Source: an uncultured bacterium | Lineage (GTDB): Bacteria > Cyanobacteriota > Vampirovibrionia > Gastranaerophilales > Gastranaerophilaceae | NCBI GenBank assembly: GCA_900551675.1 | Contig: URXH01000001.1 | Coordinates: forward strand, 1-58,298 | Direction of reading: 5' to 3' | Length of the DNA: 58,298 nt | In this document: positions 1 to 8,647 of the stretch, in pieces | Layout of the letters: every line of letters begins with the position of its first letter | How positions within the stretch are numbered: the first letter of the stretch is position 1 | Notes under the pieces: model-generated | The model's database searches: none | Seen by the model: only the letters and a program-made list of their open reading frames with translations | Told to the model about the DNA's origin: nothing | Position numbers and translations under genes: made by a program

Positions 1-67
1 CTTAATGCCCTTCCTTAAGCTGGAAGTGCCCCCCCCCCGACATTCTTGAATAATCTAATCTTTCCAT
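1..67 (-). CDS. Partial phase-variable prepilin-like gene (5' end only)
   Basis: Only the first codons of a minus-strand gene are present; the rest lies beyond the window. ATG at 67-65 follows a good Shine-Dalgarno (AGGAGC) and the predicted peptide begins MERLDYSRMSGGG. The glycines come from ten consecutive G (plus-strand C 29-38). After the tract the sequence resembles the leader of the pilin gene at 15562-16605 (matching GCA..CCAGCTTA and GGCATTAAG blocks), so I infer a prepilin leader. With ten G the frame stops at 4-2; with eleven it stops at a TAA a few codons after the tract; with nine it is open to the edge. Whether the gene is functional cannot be decided from this fragment. Confidence 0.6.
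29..38 (-). repeat. Homopolymeric G(10) tract in pilin leader
   Basis: Ten C on the plus strand read as ten G in the coding strand, directly after MERLDYSRMS codons. Candidate slipped-strand phase switch. Confidence 0.85.
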
Positions 68-110
68 AGTTCTTGCTCCTCTTATTAATTCTTGCTACAA
101 TATTAATTTA

Positions 111-138
111 ATTATAACATATTTTCTAATATTATCAA
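111..138 (-). promoter_or_regulatory. Extended -10 promoter of the edge pilin gene
   Basis: On the minus strand, TTGATA (138-133), a 16-base spacer and TATAAT (116-111) with an upstream TG giving TGTTATAAT. The same TGTTATAxT box precedes all five poly-G pilin genes. Confidence 0.55.
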
Positions 139-182
139 TATTGTTTTTATGGTAAATTTATCTTTGGTTAGGAGATAGTTTC

Positions 183-1304
183 ATGAAAAAAATAATTATA
201 AGTTTATTTTTGATTACGGGACTTTTTGTACAGGTCTGCAATGCAGAAGAAAGCAAAGTAGTTTTGCCGTCAGAAACAGGAATTGTTGAAAATATTAAAT
301 ACGAAGATGCAGAAGGGTTGAATCAGGGAGAAGAAACAACCAAACAGGCTGTTACTGTCAGAGTGCTGACAGGAGATTTCAAAGGTACTGAAAGAATTAT
401 TGATAATATGCTGACTGGAAATCCTGCCTATGACATTAACCTTTCAAAGGGTGATAAGGTGGTTTTGCATGCAGAACCTGTGTCAGAAACTGTTTCGACA
501 GCCGATGATGTGGATTTCTTCATAGCAGATATTAAAAGAGATAACCAGATATACGTCTTTACAGCAATATTTTTTATACTGTTACTGCTTACAGGTAAGA
601 AAAAAGGCTTAACAAGCATTATTTCAATAATTTCAACAATAGCGCTTGTATTTTTTATGCTAATGCCAATGATTTTAAGCGGGTTTTGTCCGATTGCCTC
701 AGCAGTGCTGACAGGAATACTTTCAACCCTGATAACAATTTATCTTGTCGGCGGGTTTAACTCAAAAAGCTCATCTGCCATTATCTCAACCGCAATAAGC
801 CTTATTTTTGCAGGCGGACTTTCAATGCTTGCGATATATTTTGCTCATCTTACAGGATTTGCCGGAGAAGAACCTATGTTTTTATATACGGCAAGACCTG
901 ATTTAAGTTTCACAGGAATTTTGTCTGCTTCAATGATTATAGGAGCACTTGGAGCCTTGATGGATACTGCAGTATCTATTGCAAGCACCGTCAATGAAAT
1001 TTATGAAACCGACAAAACTCTTTCAATAAAACAGCTTTTTAAATCAGGAATGAATGTAGGACGTGATATTATAGGAACAATGTCAAACACTTTAATACTG
1101 GTTTATCTGGGAAGTTCACTACCTCTTGTTCTTCTGTCAAGTAATATTGACATGAACAAATTTTTTAACCTTAATCAGGTCGCAACAGAAATTTTATCCG
1201 CACTGACAGGAAGCATTGCAATCCTTATCTGCGTACCAATTACGGCAATAATAGCAGCCATTTTAATCAAACAAAGCAAAGAAAAAATTGAATTTAAATT
1301 TTAA
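183..1304 (+). CDS. YibE/F-family membrane protein
   Basis: A 373-residue protein with an N-terminal signal peptide (about residues 1-21, ending VCNA), a small beta-rich extracytoplasmic region with GxxxG-type segments up to about residue 115, then about seven to eight hydrophobic membrane segments. The order and sequences such as VTVRVLTGDFKGTE and NLSKGDKVVLH match the YibE/F family, whose biochemical role is not established; a transport or envelope role is usually supposed. ATG is preceded by TAGGAG. It is transcribed alone, with the next gene convergent. Confidence 0.8.
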   Translation: MKKIIISLFLITGLFVQVCNAEESKVVLPSETGIVENIKYEDAEGLNQGEETTKQAVTVRVLTGDFKGTERIIDNMLTGNPAYDINLSKGDKVVLHAEPVSETVSTADDVDFFIADIKRDNQIYVFTAIFFILLLLTGKKKGLTSIISIISTIALVFFMLMPMILSGFCPIASAVLTGILSTLITIYLVGGFNSKSSSAIISTAISLIFAGGLSMLAIYFAHLTGFAGEEPMFLYTARPDLSFTGILSASMIIGALGALMDTAVSIASTVNEIYETDKTLSIKQLFKSGMNVGRDIIGTMSNTLILVYLGSSLPLVLLSSNIDMNKFFNLNQVATEILSALTGSIAILICVPITAIIAAILIKQSKEKIEFKF

Positions 1305-1432
1305 CCAAGATTGCTAACTAATACTGTTTCATAAGAATTTGAGCCTGCTTTCTGGTATGCCCAGGTAACTTCATCAAATGGCACATTATATCTTGGAATA
1401 GTACCGTCGCTTAAAGCAATACTTATTAATTA
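1301..1432 (-). pseudogene. Decayed coding fragment, unidentified
   Basis: Between the YibE/F stop and the metK terminator, the minus strand carries about 43 open codons with protein-like composition (reading ISIALSDGTIPRYNVPF then DEVTWAYQKAGSNSYE) and a TAA overlapping the end of the YibE/F gene. It starts straight after another stop and has no start codon or ribosome site. I read it as the tail of a lost gene. The family is not recognised. Confidence 0.35.
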
Positions 1433-1460
1433 AAATACGTAAAAATATTTTTTTGCTATT

Positions 1461-1490
1461 AAAAAAGGAGAACCTTAGTTCTCCTTTTTA
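1461..1490. terminator. Intrinsic terminator after metK
   Basis: Inverted repeat AAAAAGGAGAAC / GTTCTCCTTTTT with a 4-base loop. The run of T lies downstream of metK on the minus strand; the symmetry would also serve the plus strand. Confidence 0.85.
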
Positions 1491-1492
1491 AT

Positions 1493-2761
1493 CTATGCAC
1501 ATCCGCAAGAACAGGCCTGCGATTTTAATATATCAGCCTTATCCGTTCTTTCCCACGGAACATCAATATCGGTTCTTCCCATGTGCCCGTAAGCAGCTAA
1601 CAACTGGTAGAATTTACCGCCGTTTTTGGCAGGCAAACCGCGGAGATCAAACTGATTAATAATAGCTGCAGGTCTCAAATCAAAATATTTGAATACTAAT
1701 TTTGAAATTTCATCATCTGAAATTTTACCCGTGCCGAAAGTATCAACCATAATTGAAACAGGTTCCGCAACACCGATTGCATAAGCAAGTTCAATTTCGC
1801 ATTTTTCAGCCAAACCTGCCGCAACGATATTTTTAGCAACCCATCTTGCAGCGTAAGCCGCTGATCTGTCAACTTTTGTAGGATCTTTACCTGAAAAAGC
1901 ACCGCCGCCATGTCTTGAATAGCCGCCATAAGTATCTACGATAATTTTACGACCAGTCAAACCTGCATCGCCCTGAGGTCCGCCCACTACAAATCTTCCT
2001 GACGGGTTAACAAGAATTTTTGTTTCACTGTCAATTTTAATAGTCTCGTGCGCAAAAACTTCATCTATTACATAAGCTGTAATATCTCTTTTTATAATTT
2101 CCTGTACTTTGGAATTATCACATTCTCCGTTAATTTCAGGATCATGCTGTGTAGAAATCAATATTGTATGAATTCTTGAAGGTTTGCCGTCAACATACTC
2201 AACAGTAACCTGAGATTTGCCGTCAGGTCTTAGGTAATTTAAAATTCCCTGTTTTCTAACCTGAGCTAATCTATATGACAATTTATGAGCTAAACTGATA
2301 GGCAGAGGCATTAATTCAGGAGTTTCGTTACAAGCATAACCGAACATAATTCCCTGATCGCCTGCGCCGATATTTTCGGTTTCTGAAACAGATGTATCAG
2401 CATTGTCATTTCTTGTCTCAAAAGCTTTGTTTACACCGCCTGCAATATCGCAAGACTGTTCATCAATACTTGTTAGAACAGCACAGGTTTTGTAATCAAA
2501 ACCGCCGCCTTGAGTTCCGTTGTAGCCGATATTTTTAATTGTATTGCGCACAACAGAGGGGATATCAACATAACAGTCTGCAGTAATTTCTCCGCACACA
2601 AGCGCCATGCCTGTAGTAACAGTAGTTTCTGCGGCAACACGTGCCTGCGGATACTTTGTCAAAAACTCATCCAAAATCGCGTCAGAAATCTGATCGCAAA
2701 CTTTGTCGGGGTGCCCTTCCGTAACTGATTCGGAAGTAAATAAAAAATTTCTTGGTGTCAT
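1493..2761 (-). CDS. metK: S-adenosylmethionine synthetase
   Basis: Makes S-adenosylmethionine from methionine and ATP in the cytoplasm. The N-terminus contains SVTEGHPDKVCDQISDA, and GAGDQGIMFGYA and GGAFSGKDPTKVDRSAAY are the family's nucleotide and phosphate-binding signatures. At 422 residues it is longer than the common 385-400, partly from a C-terminal tail ending CSCGCA, a cysteine cluster I do not recognise as a family feature. ATG follows AAGGAG. The 147 bases upstream contain a GC-rich, foldable leader (see the 2780-2873 entry) and a strong terminator follows the gene, so it is probably transcribed alone. Confidence 0.97.
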   Translation of the reverse strand: MTPRNFLFTSESVTEGHPDKVCDQISDAILDEFLTKYPQARVAAETTVTTGMALVCGEITADCYVDIPSVVRNTIKNIGYNGTQGGGFDYKTCAVLTSIDEQSCDIAGGVNKAFETRNDNADTSVSETENIGAGDQGIMFGYACNETPELMPLPISLAHKLSYRLAQVRKQGILNYLRPDGKSQVTVEYVDGKPSRIHTILISTQHDPEINGECDNSKVQEIIKRDITAYVIDEVFAHETIKIDSETKILVNPSGRFVVGGPQGDAGLTGRKIIVDTYGGYSRHGGGAFSGKDPTKVDRSAAYAARWVAKNIVAAGLAEKCEIELAYAIGVAEPVSIMVDTFGTGKISDDEISKLVFKYFDLRPAAIINQFDLRGLPAKNGGKFYQLLAAYGHMGRTDIDVPWERTDKADILKSQACSCGCA

Positions 2762-2779
2762 TTTCTTTTCTCCTTAATT

Positions 2780-2873
2780 TGTATTTAGGATCCGGCGAAC
2801 CTATCACCGTCAATCCGGCCGGTAAGGTTTTTAATTCCGACCCGGCAGCATCATTGAGCACCATTGTACTACC
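2780..2873 (-). promoter_or_regulatory. Candidate structured 5' leader RNA of metK
   Basis: This stretch is strikingly G+C-rich compared with its AT-rich surroundings. On the metK strand it can form nested helices: UCAAU with AUUGA enclosing a GCCGG/CCGGC hairpin, then a GGUG/CGCC hairpin, ending shortly before the AAGGAG of metK. Position and fold suggest a cis-regulatory RNA acting on initiation. It does not match the SAM-I, SAM-II or SAM-III consensus sequences that I can recall. One frame is also open through it, so a coding relic is possible. Confidence 0.4.
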
Positions 2874-2908
2874 AAAAAAATACAAAAGCAAATATGTATT
2901 AATATATA

Positions 2909-5900
2909 TTAAATATCCTCTATGCTACTTGCTAATATAATAGGAAGATTATATTTTTGAGCAAGTTCTACAAATCCGAAGGGGCAATCTTTAAGACTGC
3001 CGACTTTCGCATAAAGTGCTTCTACTCTTGGATTAAAAGAAGTAACCTCATTTCCCACAATAGTATCAACACATTTATTTATAGCCTCTTGTAAATATTC
3101 AGCTTTGATAACTTTATTACCAATTTTAACGTCTTTTATATTATTCATATATTTTTTTGCTTGTAACTGTTTTGTTAACTCTACATATTCCTCTTTTGAC
3201 AAAATTATATTATGTTCTTTTAATGAATTTAAAAATTCATTTCTATTAAGTTCATTCGAGTCGTTATAAAATAGTAAATCAACAAAACGTCTTCCATCTT
3301 TGTAATTACCGGTAGCAGTATCATATCCGAATGTAGCTATATTCATATTCTCATTATTTAAAATAACTCCAAATTTAAAATTATAAAATGTAGGATTGTA
3401 ACGACCTTTAACTGGTGTAGAAGATGGTGCAAAATCATTATATTGATCTTTCCCAAGCAACAACATTTTTTCAATCTTGTGTGTAGCATTAGAATCCATT
3501 TTTACCATATGCACATTAAATACCACATTATCTGGGGTAGTTCCTTTCACAAATCCATATTTTGATAAATCTTCATTATTTGCTAATAAGTTCAGATTAA
3601 GAACTTTTACTTGTTCTCCTTTATATATTTCTTTAGGAAAATTTTCACCATTTTTCAATATATGTGAAGTAAATAAATATTTTTGATTAGAATAAAATTC
3701 ATCAAAAGTAGTCTCTATTTTTTTTAGAGATTCATCAGCAAATTTATTGGCATATGCAGGATTTGTCTTTAATAAGAATTCTGCGGTTTTATAATCAGAA
3801 AAATTTCTAAAATTTGCAACAACTGCTTTATCCGATATATTTCCATCAAGAAAACCCGATAATAAATGCCTATTTTTCAAAATATTTATTATTCTTGAAT
3901 TAGCAGTATCACCGAGATTATAATTTTTTAATATAATTTCAGGCTCACAATCTAAATCTGATAAAAGAATACTAAATTTACATATAGTTTTATCTAAATC
4001 AGAAAAAGATTTATATTCCTGACTATTCATTGCACTTTGTAATGTTTGTAACGTCTTTAAGCCTTTTGTATCAGCTATCGCTTCAAATGCCGGTATCCCA
4101 GTTGCAGCTAAATCCAATATTTCTTTTACCTCAGGATTTGAAGTATTTGAAAAATCCGTATTTAATATTCTGTTTTCATTATTATTTGCAATTAAATTCT
4201 TTAAAAATTCTGATTTATCTTCTTTCGTTACAGGCATATCTACTTTTTCTGATTTTAAAAACTTTTCCAGAGCACCTAAATCAATTCCGTCTTCCGAGAG
4301 TACTTTTCTCATATCCGGACTTAGTGAATTCAAAGTTTTTAAGAAAGAGTTTTTCTCAAGTAAAGTCATTCTGGTATTTATGTCAATATCAGATATTTTT
4401 GACAAACTCAAGATCTGTGTTAATGAAAATTTGCCAGTATTAAGATTCTTTATCAATAAATCAACATTTCTTTCACTTGTATTATCAAGAATCTTATTTA
4501 AAGTAATAATATTATAAGTTTGCAATTTATTTAATTCAGAAGGTAATAATTTATCAACTATTTGTTTTTGGTGAACGCTTGTTATATGACGAGACAAGAC
4601 ACTACAGTTATAAGCTAATTCTTTATCCGAAGGATCAAATTGTTCTAATGCTTTAGTTACAAAATTTCTGTTATATTTATTTGTAAAAGCAATCATATTT
4701 ATCAACATAGTATCGTTATATCTAAAACGCTTATCATTATAATATTTTTTATAAAGATCAATATTCTCGCTATTTATATGTTTTAAATTACTTGCACTTT
4801 TCTTGGCAAAATTTTTATCTTTTAATAATGTCTTAAACTCTGGAATAGTAGCTTCATTTGCATTTTTTAAAATATCTTCCCAATATGAAGGTGCAATATC
4901 TTTATTACTTAATACCCATTGAGCGAACTCCTGATTATCATGTGTAATATAGCCACTTGCGCCATAAATATCACTGTAATTGCTTCCTTGCCGAGTTTTT
5001 ATAACATCTAGAGCAGAATTAACAAAACTTGCATTGTCAGAATTAATTATTTCAGATAGTCGCTCTACAGCTCCCTTATCATAATCTGAATTGGTTCCAA
5101 ATTGTTGTTTTATTTTATTCATAACAGTTTCAACATCAACAGCAGAAAACTCAATTGAATTATCAGCGTGATTTAATGCTCCGGATAAAAGTTTATTGCT
5201 GCTTTTAATCCCACCTCCAATTAATGGAGATAGCAGTGCTCCACCGACAAATCCTTCACCTGCAGCTTTTACGACATCTTGTAAACTGCCGCCGTCATAA
5301 GCTGTTCTAAATGCGTTATCAACGCCGCCGCCTATGGCTCCATCAGCCGCCATTTCGGTTCCATAAGCGGCTACTCTTTTTACAGCATTTCCGCCAACAT
5401 ACTCATATCCTGCAGGATTTGTAAGAGCCGTCTTTAAACTTTGTTTTACACCTGTTTTAACAGACTCTTCTGCAACTTCCTTACCGGCAGTTTTTACGGC
5501 TTGAATACCAAGCTTTGTTGCAACTGTTTTACCGACTGCGCCGCCTAAGCCTGCGGTTACAGGTGCTAATGTTCCGGAAACAGCCCCTGTTGATGCATCA
5601 TGTTTTATATCATCCAGTGTATATTCACGACCTCCGGATTTTGCATCAGCATATTTTACTCCTGTTTTTATAAGAGCGCCGCTCCCGGCTGCTGCGGCAA
5701 CACCGACAGCAATAGATCCACCTCCTGTAAAAGGTGCTGCCGCAACTGCCGCCGTATAAATTCCAACAGCTGCGACGCCTGATACAACATCTGCTGCGAC
5801 ATCAACAGCCATATCCTGCCCTTCTTTATAACCAGCAAGAGCTTTTTCCGATTGAAGCGATATCTGGCCATTTATAAATTTTTCAAGGTTTTGTTTGTTA

Positions 5901-6568
5901 TAGTCATAACCTGTTAATTGCTTGAAAACTTTTGCCCTGGTCTTTGAATTGGAATTAAACTGTGCAAACAGTTTCTTTTCTCTATCCTGCAGCTCCCTTA
6001 CTTTATCAGAACTATCGCCAATACCTGTTAAATTTTTAAAACCACTCCAGGCTGATCCAATAAAACCATTCTCATCTTCCGCTTTCTTTAAATTTACACT
6101 TACATTATTTATTCTATTTGCTAATGTTTTATTAAAATTGTATGTTTTGCCTTTAGAAGTTTTTATAATTACATCAGGGTTCTCTACTTTTTGAAAATAA
6201 GCTGCCTTTAATTCAGTTCCATCAGCAGCATAATATTTAGTCTTTCCGTTCTTTGTAATTGAATATCTGCCTGAGGGGCGGATATCAATATTACCTTCTT
6301 TTTTAATAAAATATTGCGGCTTTAATTCCACCCCGTCTGCTGCATAGTAATATGTATTACCGCCTTTAACTACAACTTTGCGGCCGGAAGGAAGGTTTAA
6401 AGACATCTCATTTTTTGATGTTCTCTCTATTGAAACCCCTTTAGCAGGTGAATACCCACTCCTCATAAAAAGCACTTCAATTGCTTGTTTTCTGGATATT
6501 TTAGGATTTTGTTTTAGATAATTATTCAACTGTTTTTGCTGCTGCACACTTAAATTAAAATCCGACAT
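2909..6568 (-). CDS. Large 1219-aa protein of unknown function with YYAADG repeats
   Basis: No known function is recognised. Visible parts are a basic N-terminal region, two copies of a YYAADGxELK repeat (about residues 74-84 and 112-121), a helical segment rich in K/E (about 160-215), and a long Ala/Gly/Val-rich stretch (about 250-460) that could insert in or lie on membranes. A helical asparagine/leucine-rich middle follows, then a C-terminal domain (about 980-1219) with aromatic and charged residues. There is no signal peptide. The architecture (repeats, glycine-rich hydrophobic centre, distinct C-terminal domain) recalls large secreted or toxin-like proteins, but that is only a resemblance. 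ATG is preceded by TGGAGAATAA. Base composition matches its neighbours. Confidence 0.85.
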   Translation of the reverse strand: MSDFNLSVQQQKQLNNYLKQNPKISRKQAIEVLFMRSGYSPAKGVSIERTSKNEMSLNLPSGRKVVVKGGNTYYYAADGVELKPQYFIKKEGNIDIRPSGRYSITKNGKTKYYAADGTELKAAYFQKVENPDVIIKTSKGKTYNFNKTLANRINNVSVNLKKAEDENGFIGSAWSGFKNLTGIGDSSDKVRELQDREKKLFAQFNSNSKTRAKVFKQLTGYDYNKQNLEKFINGQISLQSEKALAGYKEGQDMAVDVAADVVSGVAAVGIYTAAVAAAPFTGGGSIAVGVAAAAGSGALIKTGVKYADAKSGGREYTLDDIKHDASTGAVSGTLAPVTAGLGGAVGKTVATKLGIQAVKTAGKEVAEESVKTGVKQSLKTALTNPAGYEYVGGNAVKRVAAYGTEMAADGAIGGGVDNAFRTAYDGGSLQDVVKAAGEGFVGGALLSPLIGGGIKSSNKLLSGALNHADNSIEFSAVDVETVMNKIKQQFGTNSDYDKGAVERLSEIINSDNASFVNSALDVIKTRQGSNYSDIYGASGYITHDNQEFAQWVLSNKDIAPSYWEDILKNANEATIPEFKTLLKDKNFAKKSASNLKHINSENIDLYKKYYNDKRFRYNDTMLINMIAFTNKYNRNFVTKALEQFDPSDKELAYNCSVLSRHITSVHQKQIVDKLLPSELNKLQTYNIITLNKILDNTSERNVDLLIKNLNTGKFSLTQILSLSKISDIDINTRMTLLEKNSFLKTLNSLSPDMRKVLSEDGIDLGALEKFLKSEKVDMPVTKEDKSEFLKNLIANNNENRILNTDFSNTSNPEVKEILDLAATGIPAFEAIADTKGLKTLQTLQSAMNSQEYKSFSDLDKTICKFSILLSDLDCEPEIILKNYNLGDTANSRIINILKNRHLLSGFLDGNISDKAVVANFRNFSDYKTAEFLLKTNPAYANKFADESLKKIETTFDEFYSNQKYLFTSHILKNGENFPKEIYKGEQVKVLNLNLLANNEDLSKYGFVKGTTPDNVVFNVHMVKMDSNATHKIEKMLLLGKDQYNDFAPSSTPVKGRYNPTFYNFKFGVILNNENMNIATFGYDTATGNYKDGRRFVDLLFYNDSNELNRNEFLNSLKEHNIILSKEEYVELTKQLQAKKYMNNIKDVKIGNKVIKAEYLQEAINKCVDTIVGNEVTSFNPRVEALYAKVGSLKDCPFGFVELAQKYNLPIILASSIEDI

Positions 6569-6655
6569 TTATTCTCCATGATTAAATAGCCACTTTTAAG
6601 CTTACGGAAGCAAGCAGAAAAATCTTTAAAAATATGCAAATTTTATGAATTTATG

Positions 6656-6814
6656 TTAAACAAAATAAGAGACGCTGATTATTATTTCACTGTCAAAAAC
6701 ATCAATAACAGCCCAGCGGATTATATTTGAAAATTGAAATGCCAGCTGTTTTTCTATATAAACATCATCGAAATTATCAGTCTTATTAATTTTAATAGTA
6801 CCAGATTTAATCAT
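6656..6814 (-). CDS. Small hypothetical protein (52 aa)
   Basis: A short minus-strand frame running from MIKSGTIKINKTDNFDD to SYFV, 24 bases downstream of the small HTH-like gene and in the same direction. Alternating hydrophobic residues in the second half (IIRWAVIDVFDSEIIIS) suggest a beta-strand protein. No clear ribosome site is seen, so it is uncertain. It accounts for most of the otherwise empty 6569-6838 gap. Confidence 0.4.
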   Translation of the reverse strand: MIKSGTIKINKTDNFDDVYIEKQLAFQFSNIIRWAVIDVFDSEIIISVSYFV

Positions 6815-6838
6815 AAACAAATTCTACTACAAACAGGG

Positions 6839-7048
6839 TTACTTTATGCGTTTATATTCTACTTCATAATTTAGAACCTTTAAAATAAGCATAAATTCTT
6901 CATACTGCAACGTTTTTCTGGCTAATTTATCCGAAATTGATTTCATTGTATATTTTTTATTCGAAAGTTTAGTCATTTCTTCCGCAAGTTTTGTCATTGT
7001 GTATGCCTCTTTGGCAAGAAGCATTTTTACATCTTCTTTGACTGACAT
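6839..7048 (-). CDS. Small helix-turn-helix-like protein (69 aa)
   Basis: Entirely helical by eye, with the pattern KMLLAKEAYTMTKLAEEM, a turn, then a second helix and a C-terminal LNYEVEYKRIK strand. This resembles the short XRE-like regulators of Firmicutes and gut bacteria. A strong GGAGG lies seven bases before the ATG. It is divergent from the pilin gene at 7150 and may share its control region. DNA binding is inferred from fold type only. Confidence 0.65.
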   Translation of the reverse strand: MSVKEDVKMLLAKEAYTMTKLAEEMTKLSNKKYTMKSISDKLARKTLQYEEFMLILKVLNYEVEYKRIK

Positions 7049-7082
7049 TTTTCCTCCGCTACTGAAATATTACACTTTTATA

Positions 7083-7111
7083 TTGACAAAGGGGAATATA
7101 TGTGTAATAAT
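7083..7111 (+). promoter_or_regulatory. Promoter of the frameshifted pilin gene
   Basis: TTGACA at 7083-7088, a 17-base spacer and AATAAT at 7106-7111 (or TAATAA one base earlier). It differs from the TGTTATAxT box of the poly-G pilins. Confidence 0.5.
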
Positions 7112-7149
7112 AGGTATACATGTTTAAATATAAGGAGTTAGATAAAATT

Positions 7150-7787
7150 ATGTTAAATACTGAAAAGGCATTTACACTTGCAGAAGTTTTAATCACACTT
7201 GGGATTATAGGAGTTGTTACAGCACTCACACTGCCTTCACTTATCAGTAGATACAAAAAACAGGTTATAGCAACAAGGCTTGAACAGTTTGCATCAATAT
7301 GGCAGCAGGCGATTAGAATGGCAGAAATTGAAAATGGAGAAACTACAACCTGGGACGGTTTTACCCCTCTTAACGCCGATGCGATGCTTGAATCATATAA
7401 CAAATATCTTGGCAAATATATAACAACAGTTGAAGTTCATAAAACTGCTAAAGGTGTAGCTTTTGCACTACCAAATGGTTCAGGATTTCATTACCACAAG
7501 ACAGCAAATGCCGATACATGGCGAGGTAACTTGTATTTAACCTTTTGCGTACACTACGAAAGCTGCAAAAATCTTGAGGAAAATGGATATCTTTCATACG
7601 ATGGTAAAGAAAAATTTCACTTTAGTGAAATAGGTACACCTATAATTACCTCACAAGAAGCAACCCATCCAGACGATTAACTCGCGATGAATTAATTGAA
7701 GATTGCAAAACATCACATTACAAATGTGTCGGCCTCATTCAGCATGACGGTTGGAAAATCAGCAATGATTATCCGATAAGGATTTAA
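7150..7787 (+). pseudogene. Prepilin-like protein gene, frameshifted near the 3' end
   Basis: A type IV prepilin-like gene with a short leader MLNTEKA then FTLAEVLITLGIIGVVTAL, the processing site and hydrophobic helix. The start at 7150 is preferred because AAGGAG lies upstream. The frame ends at 7680 after ATHPDD. Another frame then continues through RRLTRDELIEDCK and ends HDGWKISNDYPIRI at 7787, which matches the C-terminal GWxIxxDYP ending of related pilins in this window. One lost base around 7650-7670 explains both halves. It lacks the poly-G tract found in its relatives. Real decay or an assembly error are both possible. Confidence 0.75.
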
Positions 7788-7798
7788 AATATTCGGAA

Positions 7799-7827
7799 TT
7801 GATTTTATAAATATTCTCTGCTAACCT
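7799..7827 (+). promoter_or_regulatory. Promoter of tlyA, apparently leaderless
   Basis: TTGATT, 17 bases, TAACCT. The ATG begins exactly eight positions after the last base of the -10 box, where transcription would start, and no ribosome-binding sequence is present. Confidence 0.45.
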
Positions 7828-7834
7828 TTAATGT

Positions 7835-8647
7835 ATGAAAGAACGACTGGACAAATATCTTACTGATCTCGGATACTTTGACTCAAAAAGCAAGGCAGCA
7901 TCGGCTATTCTTGCGGGACATGTAAAAATTAACGATGAATATATTACAAAAGCAGGTTTTCAAATCAACCCGTCAAAAGAATATGATATACAAGTGAAAT
8001 CAATGCCTTACGTTTCAAGAGGCGGATTTAAACTCAAAAAAGCGCTTGACACGTTTCCCGTAAAAGTTAACGGGAGAATTTGTCTTGATGCAGGAGCATC
8101 AACAGGCGGATTTACAGACTGTCTTTTACAAAACGGTGCAAAATTTGTTTACGCGGCAGATGTCGGCTACGGACAGCTGGACTGGAAAATCCGCTCGGAT
8201 AAACGCGTTAAAGCAATTGAAAGAACTAATCTCAAAATCTGCTCTTTTGATGATATTTATGCAGAAAATGAGCCGGTTGCAGATTTACTGGTAAGTGATC
8301 TTTCATTTATCTCGCTTACGAAAGTTCTTGAAAATTTGAAAAAACTTCTCTCGCCAGATTTTCATGAAATGATTTGTCTTATAAAACCGCAATTTGAAGC
8401 TGGAAAAGAAAAAGTTGAGAAAGGCGGAGTTGTTAAAGACAAAAAAGTTCATACTGAAGTTATCGAAAATGTAATAAATTTTGCAAAAAATCTCGGCTAC
8501 ACAATTAACGGATTAACGTTTTCATCTATCAAAGGCCCCTCGGGAAACATTGAATATCTTGTATGGCTTTCAACGGAAAATTCAAATCAACCCGATTACT
8601 ATATAAAAACAATAGTGGACAGTGCATTTGAAACACTCAATTCTTAA
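7835..8647 (+). CDS. tlyA: TlyA-family rRNA 2'-O-methyltransferase
   Basis: A 270-residue protein. Residues 1-60 form an S4 RNA-binding domain (ERLDKYLTDLGYFDSKSKA), followed by a RrmJ-type methyltransferase fold with the SAM-binding LDAGASTGGFTDCLL and a catalytic lysine region around LIKPQFEAGKEKVEKGG. TlyA proteins methylate ribose in 16S and/or 23S rRNA. The family is often mislabelled hemolysin. Its stop overlaps the convergent secreted-protein gene by four bases. No Shine-Dalgarno is seen, and a -10 box sits seven bases upstream, suggesting leaderless translation. Confidence 0.92.
   Translation: MKERLDKYLTDLGYFDSKSKAASAILAGHVKINDEYITKAGFQINPSKEYDIQVKSMPYVSRGGFKLKKALDTFPVKVNGRICLDAGASTGGFTDCLLQNGAKFVYAADVGYGQLDWKIRSDKRVKAIERTNLKICSFDDIYAENEPVADLLVSDLSFISLTKVLENLKKLLSPDFHEMICLIKPQFEAGKEKVEKGGVVKDKKVHTEVIENVINFAKNLGYTINGLTFSSIKGPSGNIEYLVWLSTENSNQPDYYIKTIVDSAFETLNS

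Noticed and set aside
2780..2873. Reading the metK leader as a coding fragment (GSTMVLNDAAGSELK... LPAGLTVIGSP resembles the end of a hexapeptide acetyltransferase)
   Set aside because: The similarity is short and contains an unusual insert, and the GC-rich nested helices beside metK fit a regulatory RNA better. Kept only as an alternative.
4030..4443. 137-codon frame on the plus strand inside the 1219-aa gene
   Set aside because: Leucine/phenylalanine-rich composition is typical of an antisense shadow of AT-rich helical coding sequence.
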